A DNA stretch of 64,000 nucleotides from Leptospira limi (GCF_026151395.1 NZ_JAMQPV010000001.1:124001-188000), one strand, 5' to 3'. Shown: positions 17,789 to 28,043, numbered from the stretch's first letter. Numbers and translations: made by a program. The notes: a model not told the origin generated them from the letters alone.

Positions 17789-18601
17789 ATGAAGCAATTG
17801 AGCGAAATCGTTCACAATTCCTCAAAAGACGAGAGAGATATACTACTAGAATACCAAAATATCGATGTTTCCAAGTTAGAAACATTGAATGTTTTAGGAA
17901 TTCCAATAGACAATGTCACAACAGATGAAGCGATTGCGAAACTTTTCCGCGTGCTTGAGAAAAAAGAAGGCATGCACCATGTTTTATTCTTAGATCCGAT
18001 CAAACTCATGAGGATGCGCCCTAAAAAATCGCTCCACCGTATCGCCGAAAAAGCAGGTACCATCTTAGTAGAAGGTGCGGGAATCGGTTGGATGACAAAA
18101 GGCCGACTAAAAGAAAGAGTCACACCGATTGCAGTGATGATGGATCTTATCCGACTTGCGGAACTCAAAGAGTTCACAGCCTTTATTTTTGGCGCAAAAG
18201 ACGAAATCGTAGAACGTATTTATTTTAATCTCACAAGACACTTTCCGAAGGTTCGAATTGTCGGTAGGCACGCAGGCCATTTAGATCGCCAACGTGAAAT
18301 GCGAGTGAAAGAAGCCATTCGTAAAACTGGACCCGATATCATTTTCCTTGCTATGGACTTCCCTGAACAGGAAATTTGGATCGAAAACAACACTGGTTAT
18401 TTTGGTAAAGCTGTTGTGATTGGTGTAGGTGGCGCCTTAGATATGTTATCTGGTGCTGACAAAAAAGCCCCTGAATGGTTTAAGGAACGTGGTCTAATCT
18501 GGTTATGGAGAATTATCGCAAGACCATACCGAATCCGACGTATGTGGGAAACGTTTTACTTTCTATTACTTGGAATTCGCGAACGTTTTCGCAAACAATA
18601 A
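17789..18601 (+). CDS. WecG/TagA/CpsF-family glycosyltransferase, divergent active site
   Basis: A 270-residue GT26-type protein. Family enzymes move N-acetylmannosamine(uronic acid) or similar sugars onto lipid-linked carriers for cell-surface polymers. The fold markers are clear: LGIPIDNVTTDEAI, FIFGAKDEIVERI, GVGGALDMLSG and KKAPEWFKERGLIWLWRII. Several usual catalytic-pocket residues differ. The NxE motif is LDPIKL (Asp69), the near-invariant DG is VEG (Glu95-Gly96), and the GxPxQE motif is MDFPEQE. There is also a ~35-residue N-terminal extension. It may use a different sugar or be inactive. It converges on the TPR gene with a 3-bp gap. Confidence 0.82.
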   Translation: MKQLSEIVHNSSKDERDILLEYQNIDVSKLETLNVLGIPIDNVTTDEAIAKLFRVLEKKEGMHHVLFLDPIKLMRMRPKKSLHRIAEKAGTILVEGAGIGWMTKGRLKERVTPIAVMMDLIRLAELKEFTAFIFGAKDEIVERIYFNLTRHFPKVRIVGRHAGHLDRQREMRVKEAIRKTGPDIIFLAMDFPEQEIWIENNTGYFGKAVVIGVGGALDMLSGADKKAPEWFKERGLIWLWRIIARPYRIRRMWETFYFLLLGIRERFRKQ

Positions 18602-18604
18602 CGT

Positions 18605-21600
18605 TTATTTTTTAATCTGAGCCAATCGATCCAGTGTAGGAGCTAACCAGTCTTCTAACAATGGTTCTCTATCTAGTTTGGCTCTAGCAAAAACCAAATC
18701 CTTATTCGAGTTTGCAATTTCACTTACGGAACCAATTTTACGTGCTGTTTCCATTGCTTTCCAATAGTATTTGAGTGCATTGATGGTATCCTGTTTTTTC
18801 TCATACACTGCACCTATATTATTGTAAAGAGCCGTTAAAGTCTCATACACCTCTCTATGATCAGAGTTTTCAGTGTCAATTCGACCAAGGCTTTGTTCCT
18901 TCAGTTCAAAATCATCCTTTAACTTCAGATAGTTGCCAAGTGCTGCATTGTATTGTCTTGTATAATAAAATGCATTTCCCTTTCCAAAGAGTAAGGTTGG
19001 GTTATTGTATATATCTTCTTCAGGGAGTTCTGCCCAAAAATCTAAACTTTGAGCAAAGTCACCATGGTTATAATCAATCCAACCCAAATAATAATAACAT
19101 TCTCTAACAATCTTTGGATCTTTGGAAATATCACGGTCAAGTGCTGCGAGAAATGATTCACGTGCCATAAAAAGACCATTTCGCCTTTCTTTTTCTTCAT
19201 AAGAAAGAGTTCCAATACTTCGTTCTGGATAGATTTTTTTGCCAGGGAACTCTCGTATGTTGTCTGTTACGTTTATCCCAGCTGCTTCCAAAAATTGAAT
19301 TTTACCTAAGTTAAACGAAATCCTTCCTGGACTTCCTTCGAGTAAGGTTTCATCTTCGTCCCTTTCTCCTAATCGGTCACGATAGTTTTGGTATCGATCA
19401 TCGGCTTCTTTTAAAAGTTTAACAGCCTCATCATAATTTTCAGTTTGGATATAATATTCAGCCATCAGTAAAACTGCTAAATAATGTCTAATATCATAAG
19501 TTGATGCTAGTTCTAATTGTTTTAGAGCACGAGCCGCTTCTTCTTTTTTGAAATAAAAACGTGCTCTTTGGTAATAACCTTCCGCAAATTTGGAACCACC
19601 ATCTTTGCCATAAGCGATGTTTAGAAGGTATTCTACGTTATCATCAATCTCCATGCCTGTGACTTGGTCTTCTGGATTGATGTTGTATTTGATTCGTACT
19701 TCTTCAGAATCTAAATCAATATAAAAGGAAGCAAGTTTTGCCAAAACAAAAAGTGAAAGTTCGTCTTCAATATTTAGAGCATTACGAACTTGTCTATGGT
19801 GGTTTAAAACATATTGTGGGTTTTTGTCACGTTTCCACATTTCAATATATGTAGATAAAATTCCACCGTGTCCAATTGGATTTTTTGGATACTTTTCAAT
19901 GATATCGTTATAGTATTTAACAGCCGTTCCAAACTCTTCTTTATTATAGAAAATTTTTGCAATACCAGCAATGGCATCAACATTATCAGGGTCTCCCCCA
20001 TCGGTAAACACTCGTTTGAAGTATTCGATTGCAAGTTGATCATTTTTATATTTTTTGCGATTACTTCCAGGTGGAACTTCGATAAAGTCTTTTCTGTGAA
20101 AGGAATGAAAGTTTCCGAGTGCAATATATGTATCAATATCATGCACATTGTATTTGAGGCGTGATGCAATGTAAGCACCTGCTTTTAATACCTTTCTTGG
20201 AACTTTGTCTTGAGAGGTTAAATAAAATGCAAGTTCAGGAAGTGGTCTTCTACCTGCAGTTTCGACACCTGCATCATTCCATTCCGTTTTTTTTGCAAAA
20301 CTGATGTTTGGAACTTCTTTACGATTTTCCCAAGCACGTTTGTGTTCCTTGTCTTCTGGTTCATAACCAAAATCTGGTTCTACCTTCCCAAAACATTTTT
20401 CAAACGCTCTTTCATACAAACCGGCTTTCGTATAAGCAGTACAATATTTATTCAAAAACTCTAAGTTATGTGGGAAAATCTCTTCCCCTTTGATAAAATA
20501 ATTCTCAGCATCAGCGAGTAATTTTTTCTTTTCTAGAGCATCAGTTTCATAACTGTATTCTTCTATTTTTTCAAGTCCAAGTGCATACTGCGCTTTAGCA
20601 CGGTAAGGAACGATTACATACTTCCATAAAGTAACAATTCCAAATACTAAAAAGATAGCTGCTGCAGAAGATAAAATTGTCCTTCTGATTAACTCACGTT
20701 TACGAGCTGCACCTTCTTTAGTATATGCATCTTTACTGGCAATGATGGGAACTCCATCTGCCGCAAATTTTCCACTCGAATCACTGAGTTCTACACGTTC
20801 GCCAAGAAGGCCACTTAAGAAACTTGCAATGTCTTCCGGTTTTTGTTGGGCTTTGATGAGCTCAATGATTTCTTTTTGGTTCCGAACAGGGATACGTTGG
20901 TTGACGATCGCATCAATAATGGTTCGTCTTAATTTGGGAGGATAACGAAGTAACTCAGACTGGATGACCGCAAGTTCTTCATCCGTTAAACTGGATTCAA
21001 GAGATTCTTCAGGTTCTTCCTCTTTGCCAAGTGACATGAGGTCTTCTTCAAATCCACCAGGACCTTCATCATTTCCACCAAAGTCGTCCATGGCGGAAAC
21101 TGGCATATCATCAATGGAAGGTGCTAGGTCATCAAATGAAGGAGCAGCTAAATCATCATCAAGACTTGGTGGTTCCATTCCCACACCCAAGTCACCAAAT
21201 GGATCATCAAATCCACCACCTATATCTGCAGGTTCGGGTTCTCTAGCAGAAGTAGATGGAGTATCCATACTTCCAAAAGGATCATCATCAAAACCTGTTC
21301 CCGCGTCAGTTGCGGCTGGAGTGGATCCCATATCGGCAAAAGGATCGTCACCAAACGAAGGTTCACTAGACGAGGCAGGTGTTGACAAATCTCCAAACGG
21401 ATCATCACCGGAAGGGACATCAGAGGATGGAGAATCTAAACTACTAAAAGGGTCATCACCAAAACCAGCACCTGAATCGGATGGGGTAGATCCCATATCT
21501 GCAAATGGATCATCACCCGAAGGAGTTTCGCCACCAGATCCAAAATCAAAATCATCACTTGTACCTTGTGGTTCATCAGAACCTGAATCAAATCCAGCAA

Positions 21601-22267
21601 ACAGGTCTTCGTCGGTTGTTTTTGGAATTGAATCGTCGTCGCCGCCTAAATTGGCAAAGGGATCATCACCAATTTCTGGCGCTTTTGTTTCTTCAATGGG
21701 TGCTTCATCAATCGCATCTAAATTGGCAAAAGGATCATCGGCACCTGCCTCAGAGTCACTGGGAGAACCGAGGTTTGCAAATGGATCGGCATCGTCACCC
21801 GCAGGTGTTGAAAATGGATCCTCATTCCCAGACAAATCATCTGAGGGTGCATCCATTCCCAAATCATCAAAATCAGTAGGAGGAGGAGTTGTTTCTTTGG
21901 GTTTAGGGCTATCTTCGCCTAATAATTCATCTAAATCGATCCCATCGTCTTCTTCAGGTTGGGAACTGGATAGTTTAGGTGGACCAAAGTCGTCGTCATC
22001 ATCAAGCCCGGCAAATGGATCTGAGGTGTCACCTGCAGTCGTATCATCCCCACCGAAATCATCGGGTAGAGCATCATTTGGTTCTTCGTCAGTAGGTTCT
22101 GGCTCTTCATTGCCAGCAAATGGATTGGTATATCCTAATTTCTCACGTAAGACCTTTGCCATCGGGTTGAGCTCTTCCGAGGACATAGGGTTCTTATTGA
22201 GAGCCGAAAACATCGTCTCGATTTGTGTAATTTCTTCCGGACTCAATTTGTCTATCGGCTCAGCCAT
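18605..22267 (-). CDS. Large acidic-repeat, single-pass TPR protein
   Basis: A 1220-residue protein in three parts. Residues about 50-390 are extremely acidic and contain about 13 copies of a short repeat built on (D/E)DPFxxL/M (for example GDDPFADMGS). A short conserved stretch (about 400-500) precedes one membrane helix (about 527-550, SSAAAIFLVFGIVTLWKYVIV). The C-terminal ~670 residues are TPR-type helical repeats (ALKYYWKAMETARKI, AEYYIQTENYDEAVKLLKEA). The topology suggests an acidic cytoplasmic tail and a periplasmic TPR scaffold. Spirochetes have TPR proteins in the periplasmic flagellar collar; a link is possible but unproven. The gene stands alone. Confidence 0.8.
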   Translation of the reverse strand: MAEPIDKLSPEEITQIETMFSALNKNPMSSEELNPMAKVLREKLGYTNPFAGNEEPEPTDEEPNDALPDDFGGDDTTAGDTSDPFAGLDDDDDFGPPKLSSSQPEEDDGIDLDELLGEDSPKPKETTPPPTDFDDLGMDAPSDDLSGNEDPFSTPAGDDADPFANLGSPSDSEAGADDPFANLDAIDEAPIEETKAPEIGDDPFANLGGDDDSIPKTTDEDLFAGFDSGSDEPQGTSDDFDFGSGGETPSGDDPFADMGSTPSDSGAGFGDDPFSSLDSPSSDVPSGDDPFGDLSTPASSSEPSFGDDPFADMGSTPAATDAGTGFDDDPFGSMDTPSTSAREPEPADIGGGFDDPFGDLGVGMEPPSLDDDLAAPSFDDLAPSIDDMPVSAMDDFGGNDEGPGGFEEDLMSLGKEEEPEESLESSLTDEELAVIQSELLRYPPKLRRTIIDAIVNQRIPVRNQKEIIELIKAQQKPEDIASFLSGLLGERVELSDSSGKFAADGVPIIASKDAYTKEGAARKRELIRRTILSSAAAIFLVFGIVTLWKYVIVPYRAKAQYALGLEKIEEYSYETDALEKKKLLADAENYFIKGEEIFPHNLEFLNKYCTAYTKAGLYERAFEKCFGKVEPDFGYEPEDKEHKRAWENRKEVPNISFAKKTEWNDAGVETAGRRPLPELAFYLTSQDKVPRKVLKAGAYIASRLKYNVHDIDTYIALGNFHSFHRKDFIEVPPGSNRKKYKNDQLAIEYFKRVFTDGGDPDNVDAIAGIAKIFYNKEEFGTAVKYYNDIIEKYPKNPIGHGGILSTYIEMWKRDKNPQYVLNHHRQVRNALNIEDELSLFVLAKLASFYIDLDSEEVRIKYNINPEDQVTGMEIDDNVEYLLNIAYGKDGGSKFAEGYYQRARFYFKKEEAARALKQLELASTYDIRHYLAVLLMAEYYIQTENYDEAVKLLKEADDRYQNYRDRLGERDEDETLLEGSPGRISFNLGKIQFLEAAGINVTDNIREFPGKKIYPERSIGTLSYEEKERRNGLFMARESFLAALDRDISKDPKIVRECYYYLGWIDYNHGDFAQSLDFWAELPEEDIYNNPTLLFGKGNAFYYTRQYNAALGNYLKLKDDFELKEQSLGRIDTENSDHREVYETLTALYNNIGAVYEKKQDTINALKYYWKAMETARKIGSVSEIANSNKDLVFARAKLDREPLLEDWLAPTLDRLAQIKK
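21130..22115 (-). repeat. Coding low-complexity DPF repeat tract
   Basis: This tract encodes about 13 irregularly spaced (D/E)DPF or NPF motifs separated by Ser/Gly/Pro/Asp-rich spacers of roughly 10-30 residues. On the opposite strand it leaves a long open frame rich in Ser (20964-22307), which is a by-product of the repeat composition and not a gene. Confidence 0.7.
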
Positions 22268-22422
22268 GCGAAGGTCTATTCCTAATGAATTATCGGCCCC
22301 TTCTTAAAATGACAGAATATTTTTTTTATTATGTCAGATGATTCTCGAATGAAAAAACCTTTCACGCTCTTTTTTCAATCCTGCCGAAAATAAAGACAAA
22401 GGACACAAGAGACATCTGCACT

Positions 22423-23301
22423 ATGTTGAAATCCAAATTCATCCGAATTGCCCTCATTTTACTCTTTTTGACAGGTATTGGAATTTTTGCCGACGATGGC
22501 ATGGATTGGATCGGAAGTTTTTCTTCCGGAGAACTCGAAATGTCAGATGAAACCGAAGACCAAGACACGGTTTATTACCTTTGGCAATTGGAAAGTCTGA
22601 AGAAAAACATCGCACCACGTTACATTCGTTATCTTGATGTCGAATCCTATGTTTCGAGTGGGAACCTTCTCCACCGCGGGATTCTTTTCACCTATAATGG
22701 CCTCAGAGATGAATCTGTGGAAATCTGCGGTAGTTTTAACAATTGGGAATGTGCCGAAATGAAACGGAACCAATATGGAATTTATTACACAGTCATCGAA
22801 CCAAACCAAATCAAAGACAGTTACGAAGAAGATCCTGTATACGAATATAAATTTCGAGTCAACGGCCTACTTACTTATGATCCAGAAAACTTTGATAAGG
22901 TGGAAGATGGATCGGGTTCTTATTATTCACGATTTGTTTTGGATTCTAAAGACACAGATCGGCAAACAAAAACGATGGTATTGGAAGATTCCGCAAACGA
23001 AGAACGTGATCTGCGTACAGTCAAATTTCAAATTTATTTACCAAATGCAGAAGTGGTTCGTGTAGTTGGAAATTTTAATGATTGGAACCCTGAACATGAT
23101 TTTTTGAAAAAAGATCGCAAAGGGGTTTTTACCTTAGAGAAAAAATTACTCCCTGGTGAGTATCACTACCAATTCATCGTAGATGGTGAGACTGTGTTAG
23201 ATACTTACAATCCAACTACGAATATAAAAATCGATACAAATGAATCTGTTTCATCTCTTTTGGTTCCTGAGCGGAACTATGCTTTAGAACGCAAGATGTG
23301 A
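22423..23301 (+). CDS. Exported protein with two CBM48 (glycogen-binding-like) domains
   Basis: A 292-residue protein with a signal peptide (about 1-22, ending GIFADDG). It carries two AMPK-beta/isoamylase-N-type domains. The first is about 85-165 (VEICGSFNNWECAEM...YEYKFRVNG) and the second about 195-285 (VRVVGNFNDWNPEHDF...GEYHYQFIVDG). The FNxW and YxYxFxVDG elements are the carbohydrate-binding signature. There is no catalytic domain. Such tandem domains in an exported protein suggest glucan binding or a purely structural role. The gene is transcribed away from the TPR gene. Confidence 0.85.
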   Translation: MLKSKFIRIALILLFLTGIGIFADDGMDWIGSFSSGELEMSDETEDQDTVYYLWQLESLKKNIAPRYIRYLDVESYVSSGNLLHRGILFTYNGLRDESVEICGSFNNWECAEMKRNQYGIYYTVIEPNQIKDSYEEDPVYEYKFRVNGLLTYDPENFDKVEDGSGSYYSRFVLDSKDTDRQTKTMVLEDSANEERDLRTVKFQIYLPNAEVVRVVGNFNDWNPEHDFLKKDRKGVFTLEKKLLPGEYHYQFIVDGETVLDTYNPTTNIKIDTNESVSSLLVPERNYALERKM

Positions 23302-23319
23302 AGATTAAAAGTTTTTTTC

Positions 23320-24726
23320 CTATTTCCACGATTCTTTTTTGATTTCAATTTTGGGAAACCATATTGGATTCACTGGGATCGAAACATCAGTTTTGTTTTT
23401 AACCTTATCCGCATACTGATCCCACTTTAAATCTTCGTATGGTTTGATGAAAATTGAATTTCGAATTACAAAAAGGAATACAACAACCACGAGAATTGGT
23501 AAATGAACAGTTGTCTGAATTTTATTTTTGTCGAATAACAATACAAAGGTCAAAATACAGAACATAAAATATGGTACCAAACCATACCGATTGATCATCA
23601 GATTAATGACATTTAAAAAATAAAATGATTCCTTTGCCCCATTCACGAGTGTCGTATAAGTGGCCTGCTCTGCGTTTAATGACAAACCACCCCGAAGTAA
23701 GACTGGAATCAAAACGGTTATCAAAAAACTGCCCAACAATATCGAAGTTTGAACACCTTGCATTTTGAATTTTTTGCAATAAAAGTAGAGTAAGACCAGT
23801 TCGAGTATCCAGAAATACTTATGATATGTTATGAATTCTACTGAATTCGTGTTCATGAAGTAGGTTGCGACAATCAATCGAATTAATTTTTCGATATGGA
23901 TTAGGTTTACGAAATAGTTCCAATCAATGCCAACCACTGAATCCCTAGAACCCAAATAAAACATCAAAATTCCGTATCCCAATCCAATCAGAAACAAAAC
24001 TAGGTATACCCAACGTTTTCGATCAAATTTACAAAGGAATGGACGAATTAAAAATAGAGGAGCATAACAGATTGCCAATGGAGCAGAAAAAATCCCCAAA
24101 AATACATAAACTGTGATCAATAGATAACTGAATCCATTTAATTCACCACCAATGATAGCCAAAAGAAAAACCCCCAAAGACAGGAAAAAATGTACATTGG
24201 TGATATTGTTAATTGATTCTATTCCAACTGGTGAACAACAAAGTAAAACAATCACAATTGTTCTTAAAAAATCACTTCTTAGGATATAACGAAACTTAGT
24301 GAGAGAAAAAATAGAAACAGAAATCGCTGAAATCAAAATAGCAGAAAGGTTAAATACCAAAGGTATCAATTCATAGGGAAACAAATTCGCAAAAAATGCA
24401 ATGAATCTAGGTACTAAGTGGATGTATCCCGCATACAGAAAAAAGATTGTATCAGGGAATCCAGTAACCCATTCATCTCGGAGAAATATTTGTCCATCTT
24501 CAGCCCATAATTGAGCATTCAGAATTGAATCCGGTTTTCTCAAAATTAGGATCAAAAATGATAAAAGAAAATTAGAAAAAAATAATATGAAACTATGATT
24601 CTTTGTGTTTGTACCAGAAGTAGTAAAATCTTCCTTAAAATTTTGAAAAGATTTGGCGAACAATTCGATTAGTTTGAACTTCATATCATCTATGATTCGT
24701 TTCATTTTTGTATATGATTCATTCAT
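23320..24726 (-). CDS. Polytopic membrane protein, GT-C glycosyltransferase-like
   Basis: A 468-residue protein with about 11 membrane segments. After the first helix comes AQLWAEDGQIFLRDEW, an acidic periplasmic loop of the kind that holds the catalytic Asp/Glu in GT-C enzymes using polyprenyl-phosphate sugars. The rest is hydrophobic with few landmarks, so the assignment rests on topology and this loop. The DNA is noticeably more AT-rich than its neighbours, which could reflect membrane-protein codon use or transfer. It converges on the CBM48 gene with an 18-bp gap. Confidence 0.6.
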   Translation of the reverse strand: MNESYTKMKRIIDDMKFKLIELFAKSFQNFKEDFTTSGTNTKNHSFILFFSNFLLSFLILILRKPDSILNAQLWAEDGQIFLRDEWVTGFPDTIFFLYAGYIHLVPRFIAFFANLFPYELIPLVFNLSAILISAISVSIFSLTKFRYILRSDFLRTIVIVLLCCSPVGIESINNITNVHFFLSLGVFLLAIIGGELNGFSYLLITVYVFLGIFSAPLAICYAPLFLIRPFLCKFDRKRWVYLVLFLIGLGYGILMFYLGSRDSVVGIDWNYFVNLIHIEKLIRLIVATYFMNTNSVEFITYHKYFWILELVLLYFYCKKFKMQGVQTSILLGSFLITVLIPVLLRGGLSLNAEQATYTTLVNGAKESFYFLNVINLMINRYGLVPYFMFCILTFVLLFDKNKIQTTVHLPILVVVVFLFVIRNSIFIKPYEDLKWDQYADKVKNKTDVSIPVNPIWFPKIEIKKESWK

Positions 24727-24802
24727 TCGAAATTGATCAATAAACTAGATTTCATTTTAAAATTCTTAATTGAGTTCATGGAACAAAATGACGATCATTA
24801 TT

Positions 24803-25129
24803 TTACTGTTCTAATGTTGCGGTCATGGATCCTTTGGAGGAACTCATTCTAGGGTCAGGACCATACTCCAAAATCCGCTCATGAACAAACTCTGCGTGTT
24901 CTAATTCCCCAGAAAAGACGATGGTTTTTTTGCGGGTATCCACCTCCACAGCATGTTGGAAGGCTTTTTCCCAAGTCATTTGGCAAACATCCATGAGCAT
25001 CTCAATGACATACTCATAGGTATGATGGTCGTCATCCCACAAAACGACCTTCCATGGGCCGTCATTTTTGGTTGGTTTGATTTCGGTTTCTTCTAAGATA
25101 GAAGGTTGGGATGCTCCGGAACCGGTCAT
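24803..25129 (-). CDS. clpS: ATP-dependent Clp protease adaptor ClpS
   Basis: A 108-residue adaptor that delivers N-degron substrates to ClpA/ClpC. The core has WKVVLWDDDHHTYEYVIEML (the binding-pocket Asp-Asp and nearby His), then AFQHAVEVDTRKKTIVFSGELEHAEFVHERI. The open frame continues to a TTG at 25171 inside the transketolase gene. The ATG at 25129 is preferred: it has AAGG 8 nt upstream, lies outside the upstream gene, and gives the usual ClpS length. It is the last gene of the metK operon. No clpA is adjacent. Confidence 0.9.
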   Translation of the reverse strand: MTGSGASQPSILEETEIKPTKNDGPWKVVLWDDDHHTYEYVIEMLMDVCQMTWEKAFQHAVEVDTRKKTIVFSGELEHAEFVHERILEYGPDPRMSSSKGSMTATLEQ

Positions 25130-25145
25130 GACCGAAGCCTTTCCC

Positions 25146-26111
25146 TTATTTTTTCTTTTTGGAAATGGCAAGTTCCGCGTGGGAAACTACATCTTTTGCA
25201 CGAAGGCCAAAATAATCGAGAAGTCCACTCCAAGTTCCTGATTTTCCAAAACTATCCTTCATTCCCACTTTGATGACGGGAACAGGGTATTCTTCCGATA
25301 AAAGTTCAGAGACAGCAGAACCAAGGCCACCAATGACATTGTGTTCTTCACAAGTCACAACTGCACCACATTCTTTTGCTTTGGCGATGATAACCTCTTT
25401 GTCCAAAGGTTTGATTGTTGCCATATTGAGTAGAGTGGCATGGATTCCTTTTTCTTTGAGGAGTCCTACTGCAGTCATGGCTTCGTTCACCATCACTCCG
25501 TTCGCAATGATACAAACATCCTTACCTTCCGACATCACTTCTGCTTTTCCTATTTGGAATTTGTAGTTTTCACGTTCAATGACTGGAATGGCAGGTCTTC
25601 CCACTCTCACGTACACAGGGCCTTTGTAATCAGCAATGGCGTGAATCACTTGTTTGGTTTCATTAAAGTCAGATGGGCAAATGACAGTCATTTCTGGAAT
25701 GACACGCATAATTGCGAAGTCTTCAATACATTGGTGAGAAGCACCATCTTCCCCTACAGTGATTCCACCGTGAGAAGCTACAAGTTTTACGTTTAACTTT
25801 GGATAAACGACACTATTCCTTACAACTTCCCAGGCACGACCAGATAAAAACATTGCAAAACTGGAGGCAAATGGAACAAATCCCGAAAGAGCTAAACCTG
25901 CCGCATGACCAACTAAGTTTTGTTCCGCGACACCTACGTTAAAAAATCTCTCAGGATACTTCTTTTTGAAGTCAGCAGTTTTAGTAGAACCAGAAAGGTC
26001 CGCATCTAAAACGACTATATCTTGCCTTGATGCACCTAACTCAACTAAGGCTTCGCCGTATGCATCTCTTGTTGCTTTTTTGTCCGCTGTTGATTGGCTA
26101 GGTGCTCCCAT
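25146..26111 (-). CDS. Transketolase, C-terminal half (pyrimidine-binding + C-terminal domains)
   Basis: A 321-residue protein equal to the second half of transketolase. It contains the pyrimidine-binding domain ([11 protein letters not shown]...[10 protein letters not shown]...[19 protein letters not shown], with the Glu that activates thiamine diphosphate) and the C-terminal domain ([17 protein letters not shown]). The N-terminal diphosphate-binding half is absent here and must be encoded elsewhere if the enzyme is a split transketolase. Split transketolases are well known in bacteria. A DXS-like or other dehydrogenase-beta role is less likely. It lies 2 bp after metK and 16 bp before clpS. 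Confidence 0.88.
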   Translation of the reverse strand: MGAPSQSTADKKATRDAYGEALVELGASRQDIVVLDADLSGSTKTADFKKKYPERFFNVGVAEQNLVGHAAGLALSGFVPFASSFAMFLSGRAWEVVRNSVVYPKLNVKLVASHGGITVGEDGASHQCIEDFAIMRVIPEMTVICPSDFNETKQVIHAIADYKGPVYVRVGRPAIPVIERENYKFQIGKAEVMSEGKDVCIIANGVMVNEAMTAVGLLKEKGIHATLLNMATIKPLDKEVIIAKAKECGAVVTCEEHNVIGGLGSAVSELLSEEYPVPVIKVGMKDSFGKSGTWSGLLDYFGLRAKDVVSHAELAISKKKK

Positions 26112-26113
26112 GA

Positions 26114-27280
26114 TTATCCTTTTTTTAACGCTTCAGCTTTGTCAGTTTTTTCCCAAGTAAATGTACTTCCAGTTCTACCAAAATGGCCGTAAGCAGCAGT
26201 TTCTTGGTATTTTCTTCCTTTTCCAAGGAGATCCAAACCTTCTACAATTCCTTTTGGAGTGAGTTTGAAGTTTGCAAGTACACGCTTTGCAATTTCTTCA
26301 TCAGAAATAGTTCCTGTTCCAAATGTATCCACAAGAACAGATACAGGTTGTGCGACACCAATTGCATATGCTAATTGTACTTCACATTTGTGAGCAAGAC
26401 CAGCAGCGACTACGTTTTTCGCGATGTAACGGCCCATATATGCTGCAGAACGGTCTACTTTAGATGGATCTTTTCCAGAGAATGCACCACCACCATGGCG
26501 ACCCATTCCACCGTAAGTATCGACGATGATTTTACGTCCGGTTAGACCAGTATCACCATGTGGACCACCAATCTCAAATTTTCCAGTAGGGTTAATAAAG
26601 TAACGAGTATTAGTTAACAATTCTTTTGGAATCATTTTTTTGATACACTCTTCGATCACTGCTTCTTCGATTTGTTTATGAGTCACACCAGGTTTGTGTT
26701 GTGTGGAAATAACTACGGTATCAACACGTTTTGGTTTTCCATCTTCGTACTGGATGGTAACTTGTGATTTTGCATCTGGTCGTAACCATTCAATTTTGTT
26801 TGTATGGCGAAGTTCCGATAGGTGTTCGAGGAGTTTGTGTGAATAATAAAGTGGAGCAGGCATTAACTCTGGAGTTTCTGCGATGGCAAATCCAAACATC
26901 AATCCTTGGTCACCAGCACCTTGTTCCGTGTGAAGACCTTCTCCTTCGTTTACCCCTTGGGCAATGTCTGGAGATTGTGCATGGACATGTGAAGCAACGA
27001 CTGCAAAGTCAGCATCAAAGTACATATTGATGTCGTTGTATCCAATTTTGCGAATCACATCTCGTGCGATTTCTTGGGTGTCTACTTTTCCCTTACTAGT
27101 AATTTCACCAGCAATGACGACAAGATTTGTCGTAACAAGGGTTTCACAAGCTACACGGGACTTTGGATCTTGGGCTAAATACGCATCGAGAATGGCATCA
27201 GAAATTTGGTCACAGACTTTGTCCGGGTGTCCTTCAGATACGGACTCGGAAGTGAAGATATAGTTTTTAAGAGAGGACAT
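26114..27280 (-). CDS. metK: S-adenosylmethionine synthetase MetK
   Basis: A 388-residue methionine adenosyltransferase that makes SAM from methionine and ATP. Family motifs are all present: [19 protein letters not shown] near the N-terminus, [12 protein letters not shown] (ATP motif), and [19 protein letters not shown] (P-loop-like). Length is typical. It sits inside an operon: the DUF374 gene ends 10 bp upstream and the transketolase half starts 2 bp downstream. There is therefore no room for a SAM riboswitch directly ahead of it. Confidence 0.97.
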   Translation of the reverse strand: MSSLKNYIFTSESVSEGHPDKVCDQISDAILDAYLAQDPKSRVACETLVTTNLVVIAGEITSKGKVDTQEIARDVIRKIGYNDINMYFDADFAVVASHVHAQSPDIAQGVNEGEGLHTEQGAGDQGLMFGFAIAETPELMPAPLYYSHKLLEHLSELRHTNKIEWLRPDAKSQVTIQYEDGKPKRVDTVVISTQHKPGVTHKQIEEAVIEECIKKMIPKELLTNTRYFINPTGKFEIGGPHGDTGLTGRKIIVDTYGGMGRHGGGAFSGKDPSKVDRSAAYMGRYIAKNVVAAGLAHKCEVQLAYAIGVAQPVSVLVDTFGTGTISDEEIAKRVLANFKLTPKGIVEGLDLLGKGRKYQETAAYGHFGRTGSTFTWEKTDKAEALKKG

Positions 27281-27290
27281 ATTTTTTACC

Positions 27291-28043
27291 TTACTTGGTT
27301 AAAGTTTCGTTTTTAGGTGGTACGTCAATAGAATTGTCAGGAAAGAGTCCACGCACAAATGATTCCAGTGAATCCGCATTCGTTTGCATTTCCGTTTCCA
27401 ATTTTTTAGCATATTCTTCGATTTGGCTTTCTGTGAGACCCTTGGGAACAAAGAAGGGTTTCCCATATTGGATGAAGAGCCTAGCCCCAAATTTTGGGAA
27501 AAAATGGCGGTCCCAACTCCGAAATACGTAAGCACGGTCATAACAGGAATGTAGATACAAAATGGGAAATCCAGTGAGTGAGGCTGTCACGATCACACCT
27601 GGTTTTACTTCCCTTCTTGGGCCTTTGGGTCCGTCGACGGTGAAAATGGGAACCGCACCTTGTTTCATTTCCTTTAGGATATTGCGAAACGCACCTGTTC
27701 CGCCCCTTGTAGAGGATCCTCGCACCGAACGAAGGCCTGAACGAGCAAATGTTTGGTGGATAATTTCACCATCTTTTGATTGGGACACAAGTGCTACCAT
27801 GTCCGCTTTTTTCTTTCGTTTTAAGTATTCAGTTGCGTGCCTGTACAAAGAAAGTGTTGTTTCATGAAACACTGCGATGATGTAATCCTTTCCTTGTTCG
27901 ATGACATTTGTTGATTCCTGAGGGATGATCAACTTTTGATTTCTTACAAATAGATACCAAACTCTTACAATGAAGTGAACTACAAAACTGAAAATGATGT
28001 ATTTTGTTTTGGAATAGGGTTTTTGTTTATTATCTGGAATCAA
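27291..28043 (-). CDS. DUF374 lysophospholipid acyltransferase-like protein
   Basis: A 250-residue protein with one N-terminal hydrophobic helix and the DUF374 acyltransferase core: [43 protein letters not shown] and [18 protein letters not shown]. Relatives act in lipid A or phospholipid acylation at the inner membrane. The start is TTG (28043) overlapping the upstream stop as TTGA (28040-28043), with AAGGA about 10 nt ahead. This overlap supports the rare start codon. metK follows after 10 bp. Confidence 0.85.
   Translation of the reverse strand: MIPDNKQKPYSKTKYIIFSFVVHFIVRVWYLFVRNQKLIIPQESTNVIEQGKDYIIAVFHETTLSLYRHATEYLKRKKKADMVALVSQSKDGEIIHQTFARSGLRSVRGSSTRGGTGAFRNILKEMKQGAVPIFTVDGPKGPRREVKPGVIVTASLTGFPILYLHSCYDRAYVFRSWDRHFFPKFGARLFIQYGKPFFVPKGLTESQIEEYAKKLETEMQTNADSLESFVRGLFPDNSIDVPPKNETLTK

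Noticed and set aside
20964..22307. 447-codon open frame antisense to the acidic TPR gene
   Set aside because: It is almost pure Ser/Gly/Pro/Lys low complexity mirrored from the DPF repeats, and it lacks domain features.
26081..27300. SAM riboswitch ahead of metK
   Set aside because: Only 10 bp separate metK from the upstream gene, which leaves no room for an aptamer.
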